DNA from: Geotalea sp. SG265
GTDB taxonomy: Bacteria > Desulfobacterota > Desulfuromonadia > Geobacterales > Geobacteraceae
Direction of reading: 5' to 3'
NCBI RefSeq assembly: GCF_022808985.1
Contig: NZ_JAKZFT010000001.1
Coordinates: 458,471-522,470 of the forward strand
Length of the DNA: 64,000 nt
The notes beneath the pieces were generated by a model. That model saw nothing but the letters and a program-made list of their open reading frames with translations, did no database searches and had not been told where the DNA came from. This document shows positions 55,639 through 64,000 of this stretch, in pieces. How positions within the stretch are numbered: the first letter of the stretch is position 1; each line of letters begins with the position of its first letter. The translations under genes were made by a program, and so were the position numbers.

Positions 55639-58203
55639 ATGAATTTCAGCAAAATCCTTCACCGTTTCACCGTCACGCCATCACTCCCCCGGGAACTGGC
55701 CGGACTCCAGCGCATCGCCTATAACCTGTGGTGGTGCTGGGAGCCCGACGCCATTGAACTCTTTACCCGTCTCGATCCGGAACTGTGGCGGGAAACCCGG
55801 CACAACCCGGTGGAGATGCTGGGCATCCTGCAACAGACGACCCTGGAAGTGCTCAAAGCCGACGAAGGATTCATTTCCCACCTGGCCATGGTGGAAGACA
55901 AGCTCAAGGAATACCTGGCGGCAAAGACCTGGTACAGCAAGCTGCACCGGGAGGATGACGGCTTCCGCGTCGCCTACTTCTCCATGGAATTCGGCCTCCA
56001 CGAATCCCTCCCCATCTACTCAGGGGGGCTTGGCATTCTCGCTGGCGATCACCTCAAGTCCGCCAGCGATCTGGGGCTTCCCCTGGTGGGGGTCGGCCTC
56101 CTCTACCGCCAGGGCTACTTCCGCCAGTACCTGAACATCGAGGGCTGGCAGCAGGAGTTCTATCCGGAAAACGACTTCTACAACCTCCCCCTGCACCTGG
56201 AACGCAAGCCGGACGGCACGCCGCTCCTCTTGGATCTGGACCTGGCGGGTAACCGGGTGCGCGTCCAGATCTGGCGCGCCCAAGTGGGACGCATTCCCCT
56301 CTACCTTCTGGATACCAACCTGGAAGAAAATGCCCTGGACGACCGCAACATCACCACCCGCCTCTACGGTGGCGATCAGGAAATGCGCATTCGGCAGGAG
56401 ATTCTCCTTTCCATCGGTGGCGTCCGGGCGCTGCACCTCCTGGGCATCACCCCCCACGTCTGCCACATGAACGAGGGGCATGCGGCCTTTCTCTCCCTGG
56501 AGCGGACAAGGCTGCTCATGGAGGAACGCAAGCTCAAATTCAGCGAAGCCATCGAGGCGGTCAGGGCAGGCACCGTCTTCACCACCCATACCCCGGTGGA
56601 AGCGGGGATCGACCACTTCCCCTCCGACCTGCTCGACAAGTACCTTGGGCGCTACTACCGGAGCCTCGGGCTTTCACGGGAGGAATTCATCTCCCTGGGG
56701 AGGCAGAACCCGCGCAACCCCCACGAAACCTTCTGCATGGCCGTTCTCGCCCTCAAGCTCACCGGCCACGCCAACGGCGTCAGCGAGCTCCACGGCCAGG
56801 TCTCGCGGAAGATGTGGAAAAATGTCTGGCCCGACCTCCCCGAAGAGCACCTGCCGCTGACCTCCATCACCAACGGCGTCCACAACAAGACTTGGCTCTC
56901 CAGGGAAATGGCCAGGCTTCTGATCCGCTATCTGGGGACCCGCTGGCTGGAAGATCCCACCGACGCCTCGGTCTGGCGGCGCGTCTCGCGCATTCCCGAC
57001 ACTGAACTCTGGCGCACCCACAAGCACGGCCGGGAGCACCTGGTGGATTATGCCAGAAAAAGGCTCAAGGATCAGCTCTGCCAGGTGGGAGCCACCGCCA
57101 AGGAGATCGCCGTCGCCGACGAGGTCCTCGATCCCGATATCTTCACCATCGGCTTTGCCCGGCGTTTCGCCACTTATAAGCGGGGCACCCTGCTGCTGCA
57201 CGACCTGGAAAGGCTCTCCCGCATCGTCAACGATCCGACCCGGCCGGTGCAGATCGTCTTTGCCGGCAAGGCCCACCCCGCGGACCACCAGGGCAAGGAG
57301 CTCATCCGGCAGATCGTCCAGCTATCCCACCAGGAGCGCTTCCGCCACCGCATCGTCTTCCTGGAGGACTACGACATGTCCGTCGCTCGCCACCTGGTCC
57401 AAGGGGTGGATGTCTGGCTCAACACCCCCCTGCGCCCCCTCGAAGCGAGCGGCACCAGCGGCATGAAGGTCGCCTTCAACGGCGGCCTCAACATGAGCGT
57501 CCTGGACGGCTGGTGGTGCGAGGGCTACCGGGGCAACAATGGCTGGGCCATCGGCAAGGGAGAGGTCTACGACGACCTGGAATACCAGAACGAGGTGGAA
57601 AGCCGCGCCATCTACGATTTGCTGGAAAAGGAAATCGTACCCCTCTTCTACGACCGGGGAAGCGACGGCATCCCGCGGGGTTGGATCGCCTGCATGAAAG
57701 CGTCGCTCATGTCGCTCTGCCCCACCTTCAGTACCGACCGTATGGTGCAGCAATACTCGGAAACCTTCTATTTTACCGCCTTTGAGCAGTGGCAGAAGCT
57801 CAATGAAAACGATTCGGCACTGGCCAAAGATATGGCCCGTTGGAAGGAAAAGATGCACCGCCTCTGGCACCATGTGCGCATCGAGCAGGTGGAAGCGGAA
57901 ATGAGCCAGGATATCCTGGCGGGGAGCAAGATCCCTCTCCGGGCAAAGATATTCGTTGATGAAATCCCCCTGGAGGAGCTGGCGGTGGATGCCTATTACG
58001 GGGTGCTCGACTCGCGTGGCTCCATCATCGGCGGCGAGCTGATCCCCCTAAGCCCTTCAGCCCCCGACGGTGCCGGTGCCCACTACTTCAGCGGCGAGCT
58101 GGACTGCCGCTTCTGCGGCAGGCACGGCTTCATGCTGCGGGTCATGCCGAAGCACCCGGTACAGGGGCCGATCTATGAGCCGAGCTTGCTGTTGTGGGGA
58201 TAA
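55639..58203 (+). CDS. glgP: alpha-glucan (glycogen/maltodextrin) phosphorylase
   Basis: An 854-aa PLP enzyme releasing glucose-1-phosphate from alpha-1,4-glucans. The N-terminal DUF3417 domain (LAGLQRIAYNLWWCWEPDAIELF) marks the long bacterial/archaeal-type phosphorylase rather than the E. coli form. Active-site segments are YFSMEFGLHESLPIYSGGLG, HMNEGHAAFLSLE, IGFARRFATYKRGTL, and the PLP Lys in EASGTSGMKVAFNGG. Starts after AAGGAGTCAACAC. Possibly co-transcribed with the two-component genes. Confidence 0.95.
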   Translation: MNFSKILHRFTVTPSLPRELAGLQRIAYNLWWCWEPDAIELFTRLDPELWRETRHNPVEMLGILQQTTLEVLKADEGFISHLAMVEDKLKEYLAAKTWYSKLHREDDGFRVAYFSMEFGLHESLPIYSGGLGILAGDHLKSASDLGLPLVGVGLLYRQGYFRQYLNIEGWQQEFYPENDFYNLPLHLERKPDGTPLLLDLDLAGNRVRVQIWRAQVGRIPLYLLDTNLEENALDDRNITTRLYGGDQEMRIRQEILLSIGGVRALHLLGITPHVCHMNEGHAAFLSLERTRLLMEERKLKFSEAIEAVRAGTVFTTHTPVEAGIDHFPSDLLDKYLGRYYRSLGLSREEFISLGRQNPRNPHETFCMAVLALKLTGHANGVSELHGQVSRKMWKNVWPDLPEEHLPLTSITNGVHNKTWLSREMARLLIRYLGTRWLEDPTDASVWRRVSRIPDTELWRTHKHGREHLVDYARKRLKDQLCQVGATAKEIAVADEVLDPDIFTIGFARRFATYKRGTLLLHDLERLSRIVNDPTRPVQIVFAGKAHPADHQGKELIRQIVQLSHQERFRHRIVFLEDYDMSVARHLVQGVDVWLNTPLRPLEASGTSGMKVAFNGGLNMSVLDGWWCEGYRGNNGWAIGKGEVYDDLEYQNEVESRAIYDLLEKEIVPLFYDRGSDGIPRGWIACMKASLMSLCPTFSTDRMVQQYSETFYFTAFEQWQKLNENDSALAKDMARWKEKMHRLWHHVRIEQVEAEMSQDILAGSKIPLRAKIFVDEIPLEELAVDAYYGVLDSRGSIIGGELIPLSPSAPDGAGAHYFSGELDCRFCGRHGFMLRVMPKHPVQGPIYEPSLLLWG

Positions 58204-58643
58204 TCTGGGCTTCCCCCTCACCGGTTCACCCGCTGCCTTTGTCTTCTTCATGGCAGTGAGCCAACATCGCTAACACGATCAGTTTTAGCTCCACGTCAAG
58301 TGCTGCATACCTGCGGACGCGGCGCATCTCCAGTTCCACATTTTTTTCTCCCCTCTGGTTGCATCCACCCGGTCACATGGTAAATACTAATTTATAAATT
58401 TTAATTTCACTCTGTCACTTCCCCAGCGTACTCCATTCAACAAAAGACAGAGCCGAAGGGATCTCCTTTTCCAGTCAGGGAAGACCGAGGTGCGCAGTTC
58501 ACTGTTGCAAAGGCAGTGATCTGTCATGGAGACTCGTTTGTTCTCACAGCGAGCTCAGTGGGTGGGCCTGAAATAGTGGCTCGCCCGGCCGCAAGCGTCC
58601 GGCTTAAACAACCGTCCCATGGGCGGGAAAGGAGGGACAACAC

Positions 58644-58658
58644 ATGGATGTGCTTTAG
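58644..58658 (+). CDS. possible four-codon leader peptide
   Basis: ATG-GAT-GTG-CTT-TAG (MDVL) follows AAAGGAGGGACAACAC, a near-ideal ribosome site at 8-nt spacing, inside the structured leader. So short a frame may be chance, but the strength of the site is notable. Confidence 0.2.
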   Translation: MDVL

Positions 58659-58698
58659 TCTGATGCTTCGCCGGGATTGTAACGACTGCATCGGTTTC

Positions 58699-58740
58699 GG
58701 CTACCAGGAGTCTCCAGTTGATCATCAACTGGTGGTAGCC
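58699..58740 (+). repeat. long leader hairpin
   Basis: GGCTACCA (58699-58706) pairs with TGGTAGCC (58733-58740), and CCAGTTGAT (58714-58722) pairs with ATCAACTGG (58724-58732). Together they give about 15-17 bp with a 7-nt bulge on the 5' side. Confidence 0.7.
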
Positions 58741-58769
58741 ACACCAGGTAAATTAATATCCTAGGAGGT

Positions 58770-58824
58770 CCACCGCCGACTGCCGGTCCTTCAACCGGAC
58801 TCGAGTTGGCGGTGGGCCCTTTTG
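58770..58824 (+). terminator. terminator-like hairpin in the leader
   Basis: CCACCGCCGACT (58770-58781) pairs with AGTTGGCGGTGG (58804-58815) in a 12-bp stem with one G-T pair. An inner CCGGT/ACCGG stem follows, and the tail is GCCCTTTTG. The T run is short, so termination may be partial or conditional. It ends 62 bp before the start codon. Confidence 0.6.
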
Positions 58825-58886
58825 CTGTCGCACGAAGTCATCTCAACCCTGCGCGACCCCTGGGGCGCCCGCAAAGGAGGCATGAA

Positions 58887-60248
58887 GTGAAGCGACTGAT
58901 CCTGCTTGTCATCCTATCTATAGCTACAGCCAATTTGGCATTTGCCGACCAAAACTACCTGATCAGGAAAATCGATCTGCCCATGGGAAAAAATTTTGAG
59001 GGTATCACCGTTAACCCCACAACCCACAAAGCATATGTCATCGGTGAACTTGCCACTGAGGGTGCCGATGACGATAAAGCGGTTTTCGTCATTAACAGCA
59101 TGGTCCTCGCCGGGAAGAGTGCGCCAAAAGTCATTCATATCCCCTATGAAACCGAGTATGCGGCCGTCGATCCCATCAGGAACCTTATCTACCTTTCCAC
59201 TAAATACAGTGTCGAGGCACCGGAGACCGATAATGGCACAGCGGGTGAGGTAGTTCTTCCGGGGCAACCGGTGGTGCACTTGGGCACCCTGACGGTCATC
59301 GATGGCTATACCGATTCCGTGCTGACCGCTTATACCTTCGACGCAGGCATTCAGCCCGAAGGCGTTGCCGTCGATCCGGCCACAGGTATTGTCTATGTGG
59401 GTGCCAAGGCACCTGAGGGTGAGTCATCCAATGTTAATATTTGTAACGCTTGGGCAACACCCATACCCGATGTGGCCGACCCCGGGGATGTGGAATGTTG
59501 GACATCCGGACACATCTATGCGTTTTCGTTCGATGCGGTAAAAAAGGCGGTCACCTTGTTAAAGGATATTCCCGCCGGGGATGATCCTGAAAGTGTCGCC
59601 TTCGCAAACCGCATGATTTACGCAGCCAACGAAGATGACGGAACCGTGACCATCGCTACAGCTGTAAATCGGGACGGAAGTGGCGGTGCGTTGCTTACCG
59701 ATTGGCCCATACCTCCATCACAGCCTTACGAGGCAGGTATTGCGCCCTACAGCTTAGGCGTTTTTTACGGCTATGGTCCGAATCCACTGGCGTGCACCGA
59801 GAACAAGTTCGAAGCGGACAAGATGGTCGCCGGGGGTGGATCGGTATTCATAACCGACGACAGGTCCCGCGTGGCGAAAATCAAGGGCACCGCTGTTGTC
59901 GGCATGCGCGACGTCCCTGGTGCCACCATATGCGAGAACATTCCCGACAGCGACGGTGGTGGGAAGAACAGCGCCAACAATATCGGATTCATGCCTGCGT
60001 ATGCCGGTCTGCTATACGGCGATTTGTTTCCCACACTCTATGTTGTCTCCGAACAGGACACCGTTACCCTTCTCAATGCAGGAGATAGTCTGGAAGTTCA
60101 GTCGGTTGTCACGGTTCCTGGTGCAGTTCATCTAGACGCGATTGGCGTTGACCCGGCGGCAAATCGGGTCTGGCTCACGGATGAAGGCCAGCAGTCGGTA
60201 TTCATGCTACAACGGAGCTATGTAAATTGGACAGGCTATACGTACTAG
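58887..60248 (+). CDS. secreted YVTN-type beta-propeller protein
   Basis: A 453-aa exported protein. Signal peptide MKRLILLVILSIATANLAFA with cleavage before DQN. Repeated blade-like segments follow: FEGITVNPTTHKAYVIGE, YAAVDPIRNLIYLSTK, PEGVAVDPATGIVYVGA, PESVAFANRMIYAANEDDGTV and LDAIGVDPAANRVWLTDEGQQ. This is the pattern of YVTN/Lactonase-like propellers. Five Cys are scattered in loops. No haem motif (CxxCH) is present. The start is GTG 58887 after AAAGGAGG; a nearby ATG at 58882 is out of frame. The ligand is unknown. Confidence 0.82.
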   Translation: MKRLILLVILSIATANLAFADQNYLIRKIDLPMGKNFEGITVNPTTHKAYVIGELATEGADDDKAVFVINSMVLAGKSAPKVIHIPYETEYAAVDPIRNLIYLSTKYSVEAPETDNGTAGEVVLPGQPVVHLGTLTVIDGYTDSVLTAYTFDAGIQPEGVAVDPATGIVYVGAKAPEGESSNVNICNAWATPIPDVADPGDVECWTSGHIYAFSFDAVKKAVTLLKDIPAGDDPESVAFANRMIYAANEDDGTVTIATAVNRDGSGGALLTDWPIPPSQPYEAGIAPYSLGVFYGYGPNPLACTENKFEADKMVAGGGSVFITDDRSRVAKIKGTAVVGMRDVPGATICENIPDSDGGGKNSANNIGFMPAYAGLLYGDLFPTLYVVSEQDTVTLLNAGDSLEVQSVVTVPGAVHLDAIGVDPAANRVWLTDEGQQSVFMLQRSYVNWTGYTY

Positions 60249-60272
60249 CAAAAAATCGAATGACGTTCAGAA

Positions 60273-60305
60273 AGCGGCAAAGGTGGCACTTCCGCCTTTG
60301 CCGCT
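60273..60305. terminator. hairpin after the beta-propeller gene
   Basis: AGCGGCAAAGG (60273-60283) and CCTTTGCCGCT (60295-60305) pair perfectly, extended by three more pairs to a 5-nt loop. It lacks a T run, so it may be a Rho-assisted stop or RNA stabiliser. Confidence 0.6.
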
Positions 60306-60438
60306 ACTTCATGATTAAAAAGCAGAGAGAGCGCGACATGGGCCGGTATGAATCGGCATCGCTGATAAGCCTGCCGCATCAGAATTCCTCTCCCAAGTAA
60401 ACAATCCAAAACGACACCACCAGAGATGCATTGCATTT

Positions 60439-60462
60439 AAATAGATAGCATGCTATCTATTT
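60439..60462. promoter_or_regulatory. perfect 24-bp palindrome, marR operator
   Basis: The half-site AAATAGATAGCA (60439-60450) is followed directly by its exact complement (60451-60462). It ends 3 bp before the MarR start codon and so covers the region where the promoter or ribosome site must lie. MarR dimers bind palindromes of this size, so autorepression of the marR/FUSC operon is likely. Confidence 0.8.
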
Positions 60463-60465
60463 TAT

Positions 60466-60930
60466 ATGGAACTATCTTTTACCGAACTCAATCGCAGTAA
60501 CCTTCTCTTTCGCCTTTCGTACCTGACCCGCCGCTGGCGAAAAGTCCTCGACGCAGAGTTTCAATCTGCGGGGCTTACCGATGCCTCGTGGCGGCCGCTT
60601 CTGCATCTCCACATCCTGGGTGACGGCGTTCGTCAAAAAGATCTGGCGGCATCCATCGGCATCGAAGGCCCCTCTCTGGTCCGGCTCGTAGACACCCTGG
60701 TAGCGAAAGGTCTGATCCAGCGCATGGAAGACGCCACCGACCGCCGGGCAAAGCTGCTCAGCCTGACGCCGGCAGGGAGATCGATCGTCGTCTCGATACG
60801 GGAAACAGTGAGGCTCCTGGAAAAGGAACTGCTCGATCCCTTCAGTGATCATGAGCTGTCACAACTGGGACAGCTGGTCGAGCGCCTTGAATGTGCCGTG
60901 AACGTCCGGTGCACGCGGGGTAAGCGATGA
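60466..60930 (+). CDS. MarR-family transcriptional regulator
   Basis: A 154-aa winged helix-turn-helix repressor. Recognition region VRQKDLAASIGIEGPSLVRLVDTLVAKGLIQR and wing MEDATDRRAKLLSLTPAGR are standard; flanking helices form the dimer interface. MarR proteins respond to phenolic or other amphipathic compounds. It overlaps the FUSC exporter gene by 4 bp (ATGA), so it controls that pump. The ATG at 60466 has almost no upstream ribosome site because the palindrome abuts it; leaderless or weak translation is possible. Confidence 0.93.
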   Translation: MELSFTELNRSNLLFRLSYLTRRWRKVLDAEFQSAGLTDASWRPLLHLHILGDGVRQKDLAASIGIEGPSLVRLVDTLVAKGLIQRMEDATDRRAKLLSLTPAGRSIVVSIRETVRLLEKELLDPFSDHELSQLGQLVERLECAVNVRCTRGKR

Positions 60931-62858
60931 AGCGTCATGGCTTGAGCCTGCTTCTGCAACGGGAACGGCCTCACCTCGTTCTGGCCGTCCGTGGCACCCT
61001 TGCCGCACTGGCCGCACTGGCCGTAGCCGCATTGCTGAAGCTCGAATGCCCCTTCTGGGCGGCCATGACGGCACTGATTGTCATCCAGCCGACGCGCGGA
61101 CTGCTTCTTGAAAAGAGTTATTACCGCCTGTTAGGAACTGCTGTCGGTTCTCTGGGTGGACTTGCCATGCTGCTCACCTCCCGGTCACCGGCCATGCTGG
61201 CGCTCATGCTCTCCCTCTGGCTGGCGGCATGCGTCGGCGCCGGCAACCTGGTCTACGGCCTCCGTTCCTACGGTGCGATGATAGCTGGCTGTACGTGCGC
61301 CGTCGTTGCCATGGCGGGTTACAACAACCCGCCCCACCTGCATGACCTGGTGTTCGGGCGAATAGCCTGCATCGTGGTCGGCATCGTGGTCTCGACGACT
61401 GTCACTTTCTTTTTCACCCAACGGGGTGCGAAACGGGAGCTGCTGGACCGCTTACGCAGGGTGACCGCCGCTGAAGTCCGGTGGCTGGCGATGCTTTTGG
61501 GCGGAGCGGATGAAAATGATCTGCATGGGTCCCGCCAGGACATCCTCATGGAAATTGCCGCAATCGAAGGATCTCTGGATGCAGCCTGGGCCGGTTCGCT
61601 GGAACTGAAGCGCAGAAAGCGCCATATCAGGAGCCTGATCGTCGCCCAGCTCTCCCTGCTGGAAGCCGGGACCCTGACCGCGAATGCCCTCAGCTGCCAG
61701 CACCGTTCCGACAATGGTTCCTGGCAGGAGCCCCTCGCCAAGAAGCTGGAAGCGGTGGCAGAGCAGCTGAACGAGCATGGAGCAGCGATGCCTGCGACCG
61801 CTGATCTGGTGGATTACGTGGCCGCTATGCCTGCCCGCCTTCCCTTGCTGCGCGAAACGCTGCTGGATCTGATCGGTGCCCTGCAACTGGTCGTAGCGGA
61901 GTGGGACAAAACAGCACCGGAGACGGACAGGCCGGCTGTCCAGACCTACATCCGGCACCGCGACTGGCAGGAAGGGGGACGGGCCGCGCTACGCGCGGCA
62001 TGCGCCATGGCTGCCGTCGGGACGGCATGGAGTTTGACCGGATGGGCGGAAGGATCATCGATGATCATGGCCGCGTCGATCATGGTCAGCGTCTTCTCAA
62101 CCCACGACCGCCCCACCGTCATGCTTTCCCATATTTTTTGCGGGGCCTCCATGGGTGTTGCGGCGGCATTCGTCTTTCGCCTGCTTCTTCTGCCGGGCCC
62201 CAGTGGGCTGCTTCCCCAAGCCGCCTTTGCAGCCCCTGTGCTGATAATTGGCCTCGTGGCGTTCCGCCATCGCCGGACAGCACTGGGGGCCATGGATTTC
62301 ATGCTGTTCTTTCTCTTCGTCATGCAGCCCGGCATTCCCGCCGTTCCCTCTCCGGTTTCCTATCTGGCAGGCGGTCTGGCGTGCCTCGGTGGAGTGGCAG
62401 TGGCAATTCTTGCATTTAAATTCCTGCTCCCGATAGATCCCGCCAGGCGGCTGCGAACGATCCTGGTCGCCATCGCCCATGACCTGGACACCATGGCTGC
62501 CACCGATTCCCCTATAGTGATGGAAAAGTGCCGGGCCAGGACCCACCACCGGGTGCTGCGCCTGCTGGTCAATGCCGGAAAACTGGATCATGTAATAGGT
62601 GCCGTAATGGATGGAGCGCTTACAGCCCTGGTCATCGCCAGGTACTTGCACCTGAGAAAGGCCGATGTGAGCGGCGGCGCCTCAGATGCGGACATGAAGA
62701 CCATCCGGGAGATCAAGGACATGTTCTCCGCAGTCGTAGGGCACCCGGAGAGGGTCATACCGACACTTGAAGAGATCTCCGAACTGCTCGACCAGGCAAC
62801 GGAAGTGCAACAATTTTCCCAGCTAGACCGTCAATTTGTTGGCCTGCCTATTGGTTGA
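60927..62858 (+). CDS. FUSC-family (AaeB/YccS-like) efflux protein
   Basis: A 643-aa inner-membrane protein with two membrane blocks (about residues 18-150 and 345-500), each with five to six helices, separated by cytosolic domains. FWAAMTALIVIQPTRGLLLEKSYYRLLGTAVG is the FUSC/ArAE signature and is repeated more loosely as MIMAASIMVSVFSTHDRPTVM. AaeB-type members export aromatic acids with an HlyD-like partner; no such partner gene is visible here. Controlled with the marR gene. The last 11 bp overlap the converging gene. Confidence 0.9.
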   Translation: MKRHGLSLLLQRERPHLVLAVRGTLAALAALAVAALLKLECPFWAAMTALIVIQPTRGLLLEKSYYRLLGTAVGSLGGLAMLLTSRSPAMLALMLSLWLAACVGAGNLVYGLRSYGAMIAGCTCAVVAMAGYNNPPHLHDLVFGRIACIVVGIVVSTTVTFFFTQRGAKRELLDRLRRVTAAEVRWLAMLLGGADENDLHGSRQDILMEIAAIEGSLDAAWAGSLELKRRKRHIRSLIVAQLSLLEAGTLTANALSCQHRSDNGSWQEPLAKKLEAVAEQLNEHGAAMPATADLVDYVAAMPARLPLLRETLLDLIGALQLVVAEWDKTAPETDRPAVQTYIRHRDWQEGGRAALRAACAMAAVGTAWSLTGWAEGSSMIMAASIMVSVFSTHDRPTVMLSHIFCGASMGVAAAFVFRLLLLPGPSGLLPQAAFAAPVLIIGLVAFRHRRTALGAMDFMLFFLFVMQPGIPAVPSPVSYLAGGLACLGGVAVAILAFKFLLPIDPARRLRTILVAIAHDLDTMAATDSPIVMEKCRARTHHRVLRLLVNAGKLDHVIGAVMDGALTALVIARYLHLRKADVSGGASDADMKTIREIKDMFSAVVGHPERVIPTLEEISELLDQATEVQQFSQLDRQFVGLPIG

Positions 62859-63363
62859 AGTCCGACTGCTTAAGATTGCCCACCGCTTCCATCCATTTTT
62901 CCCGGTTCTCCTTAACCTCCGCCGTCAGGGAGGAGAAGTCCCGCTTCCAGTTCCTCGCCGCGAACTGGTAAGATCGCACCATGCCGTCCTCCGCCACAAA
63001 CCGGTGGATATTGAACTCGGCATAACTTTTATCCGGTGCTTCTATCAAAAACACCAGCATCAGGTCAGAGTCACTGCGGCGATATACTGACGGCTCTTGA
63101 GTCGGCTTCTTTATTTGCTTCAGATAGGTTTTTATGACAGATGTCGGCTCTTTGCTGGTGGGATAGCTGCGGTAGGCCAACATATGCTGCCAATTATCAA
63201 GGGTCTTTCCCGGTTCCACGTATTCATCGGTAGTGATCGCTTTTTTCTTATCCGACCAGGCATGGACGAACTTCATTTTGGCAAAAGAAAGATCTTTTTT
63301 TGGCGCCGCCAGCGCCATGCCCGTTATCGTCAGCGCGATCAATAGTGACACAAATAACTTCAT
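62848..63363 (-). CDS. exported protein of unknown function
   Basis: A 171-aa protein with signal peptide MKLFVSLLIALTITGMALA, then a basic mature region (DLSFAKMKFVHAWSDKKKAI, EPGKTLDNWQHMLAYRSYP). No family recognised. The ATG at 63363 follows AAGGAGGGTAGC; the frame opens at 63513 but that extension has no ribosome site. It converges on the FUSC gene with an 11-bp overlap. Nothing in the sequence indicates a catalytic site. Confidence 0.7.
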   Translation of the reverse strand: MKLFVSLLIALTITGMALAAPKKDLSFAKMKFVHAWSDKKKAITTDEYVEPGKTLDNWQHMLAYRSYPTSKEPTSVIKTYLKQIKKPTQEPSVYRRSDSDLMLVFLIEAPDKSYAEFNIHRFVAEDGMVRSYQFAARNWKRDFSSLTAEVKENREKWMEAVGNLKQSDFNQ

Positions 63364-63693
63364 GCTACCCTCCTTGGAATTCTGCATCTGACCGGATAAA
63401 GGAACTGCTAGTGATACCCGCCACCGGGGGTAAAGCAGGTTGATCGCTATTAATATGTATCGGTCAAAGACCCTGTCGAAGATGTTCCAGACGATGAAGA
63501 GGCCCAGGTGCATTTTGTGGTTATTTGTTGATTAACTGACACTTACTAAAGAATTTAACAACGTCCCCTTAGCCCTCAACGTCCCCTGGTAGATTCTATT
63601 CGTAAGTGCACCACGTGATAAAAAAGCAGGACATGATGGTTTTCTGGTAGTGTGTGAAGCGCGACCAACACTCACTCCAGAAAGGAACCCACC
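63364..63693. other. 330-bp gap containing the IS30 left end
   Basis: The first 220 bp are host DNA upstream of the exported-protein gene; I see no gene, only a possible minus-strand extension of that frame. A short repeat (AACGTCCCC) appears twice (63569 and 63578 region) directly before the insertion-sequence end near 63587. Confidence 0.5.
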
Positions 63694-64000
63694 ATGTCCT
63701 ACAGCCATTTTACTGAAAAAGAACGGTATGTCATCAGCCATTTGCGGTTGGCGAAATTCAGCCTACGGGAGATAGCCCGCCGAATAGGGCGGCATCACAC
63801 GAGCATTAGCCGTGAAATTAAGCGTAACGGCCCTAAATATGCGCCTGATGCTGTTTACTGGTACTATGGGATCCAGCCAGTTGTAGAGAAGCGCCGACAT
63901 AAGGCCCGGAGTCATCGTCGCCAGAATTACCAGCCCCTCGTCGAGTATGTAGAGGATAGACTGAGAATGGACTGGCCACCAGAGGTTATAGCAGCACGTA
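63587..64000 (+). mobile_element. IS30-family insertion sequence, left part
   Basis: The stretch from about 63587 (TGGTAGATTCTATTCGTAAG) resembles the IS30 terminal inverted repeat (GTAGATTCAATT type), and an IS30 transposase begins 107 bp inside it. The element continues past the right edge, so completeness and target duplication cannot be judged. Confidence 0.7.
63694..64000 (+). CDS. IS30-family transposase, N-terminal part
   Basis: The frame starts at ATG 63694 (after AAAGGAACCCACC) and runs off the window edge with no stop for 102 codons. It begins MSYSHFTEKERYVISHLRLA, then a helix-turn-helix (FSLREIARRIGRHHTSISRE) matching the IS30 HTH_38 domain, and LEYVEDRLRMDWPPE-like sequence that leads toward the DDE core in IS30 transposases. 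The catalytic core lies outside the window. Confidence 0.88.
   Translation, partial: MSYSHFTEKERYVISHLRLAKFSLREIARRIGRHHTSISREIKRNGPKYAPDAVYWYYGIQPVVEKRRHKARSHRRQNYQPLVEYVEDRLRMDWPPEVIAAR

Larger units (their letters stand above)
58204..58886 (+). other. 683-bp leader region with extensive predicted RNA structure
   Basis: No credible long gene lies in this gap. From about 58500 the plus strand is full of complementary segments: TCACTG/CAGTGA (58499-58519), GCGAGC/GCTCGC (58549-58584), CCGTCC/GGGCGG (58613-58627), the long hairpin at 58699-58740, and a terminator-like hairpin at 58770-58815. Three strong ribosome-site-like sequences occur (58631, 58763, 58873). I compared it by eye with cobalamin, c-di-GMP, TPP, SAM, Moco and fluoride riboswitch signatures and found no match. 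It may be an unknown cis-regulatory RNA. Confidence 0.5.

Noticed and set aside
58516..58764. An 82-codon frame in the leader
   Set aside because: It spans several perfect RNA stems, has no ribosome site and shows no protein-like pattern.
58501..58830. Leader as a GEMM (c-di-GMP/cGAMP), cobalamin, TPP or Moco riboswitch
   Set aside because: Core signature segments of those classes could not be found on either strand.
63364..63513. N-terminal extension of the exported protein to 63513
   Set aside because: The extension lacks a ribosome site and would bury the clear signal peptide that starts at ATG 63363.

Overview
The window is a high-GC, gene-dense chromosomal segment. Gene content and order suggest a Geobacter/Geotalea-type delta-proteobacterium (Desulfuromonadales). 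The pointers are a proB-proA-nadD-rsfS-rlmH-gpmI run, selA, sigma-54 (NtrC-type) regulators, a one-operon chemosensory cluster ending in a CheA with a fused receiver, and an anaerobic cobalamin operon carrying a ThiC paralogue. The taxon is an inference from content; no similarity search was run.

Layout. 1-6718 (minus): a partial LUD-domain gene, a flavodoxin-fold Fe-S flavoprotein, then gpmI, rlmH, rsfS, nadD, proA, proB, with two palindromic intergenic elements. 6862-13424: a DUF2062 protein, a PiT phosphate transporter with its DUF47 partner, uppP, radC, and a DUF898/M48 peptidase pair. 13508-17700: lon, then a low-GC insert with a Fic-domain gene preceded by seven CGGCCA repeats. 17763-20696: small accessory genes (coiled-coil membrane protein, Nudix hydrolase, methyltransferase, SGNH lipoprotein, small membrane protein). 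20702-27977: a TIM-barrel protein, a K+ channel, a GntR regulator with a visible operator, selA, ispD, ispF, glnS. 28074-35741: cheR, cheW, mcp, cheA, cheB, cheY in one orientation. 35833-41975: cysS, a ribbon-helix-helix protein, a regulator fusing an [FeFe]-hydrogenase-like module to a sigma-54 activator, and a transglutaminase-like protein lacking its usual Cys. 41976-50665 (minus): cobalamin riboswitch, cobU, cobT, cobS, cobC, cbiA, bzaF-like, cbiM, cbiN-like, cbiQ, cbiO. 50715-58203: engB, an HDOD protein, a two-component pair, glycogen phosphorylase. 58204-64000: a long structured leader, a secreted beta-propeller protein, a marR/FUSC efflux pair with a perfect 24-bp operator, a secreted protein of unknown function, and the left end of an IS30-type insertion sequence.

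How the genes work together. The cobalamin operon carries cobalt uptake, cobyrinate amidation, nucleotide-loop assembly and a probable 5-hydroxybenzimidazole synthase behind one B12 riboswitch. The che cluster holds a complete receptor-kinase-adaptation set. Three items look least explained: the hydrogenase-like sigma-54 regulator (37861-40125) with a Cys-rich mini-ORF downstream and three dyads upstream; the CGGCCA repeat array in front of fic; and the roughly 680-nt leader before the beta-propeller gene.
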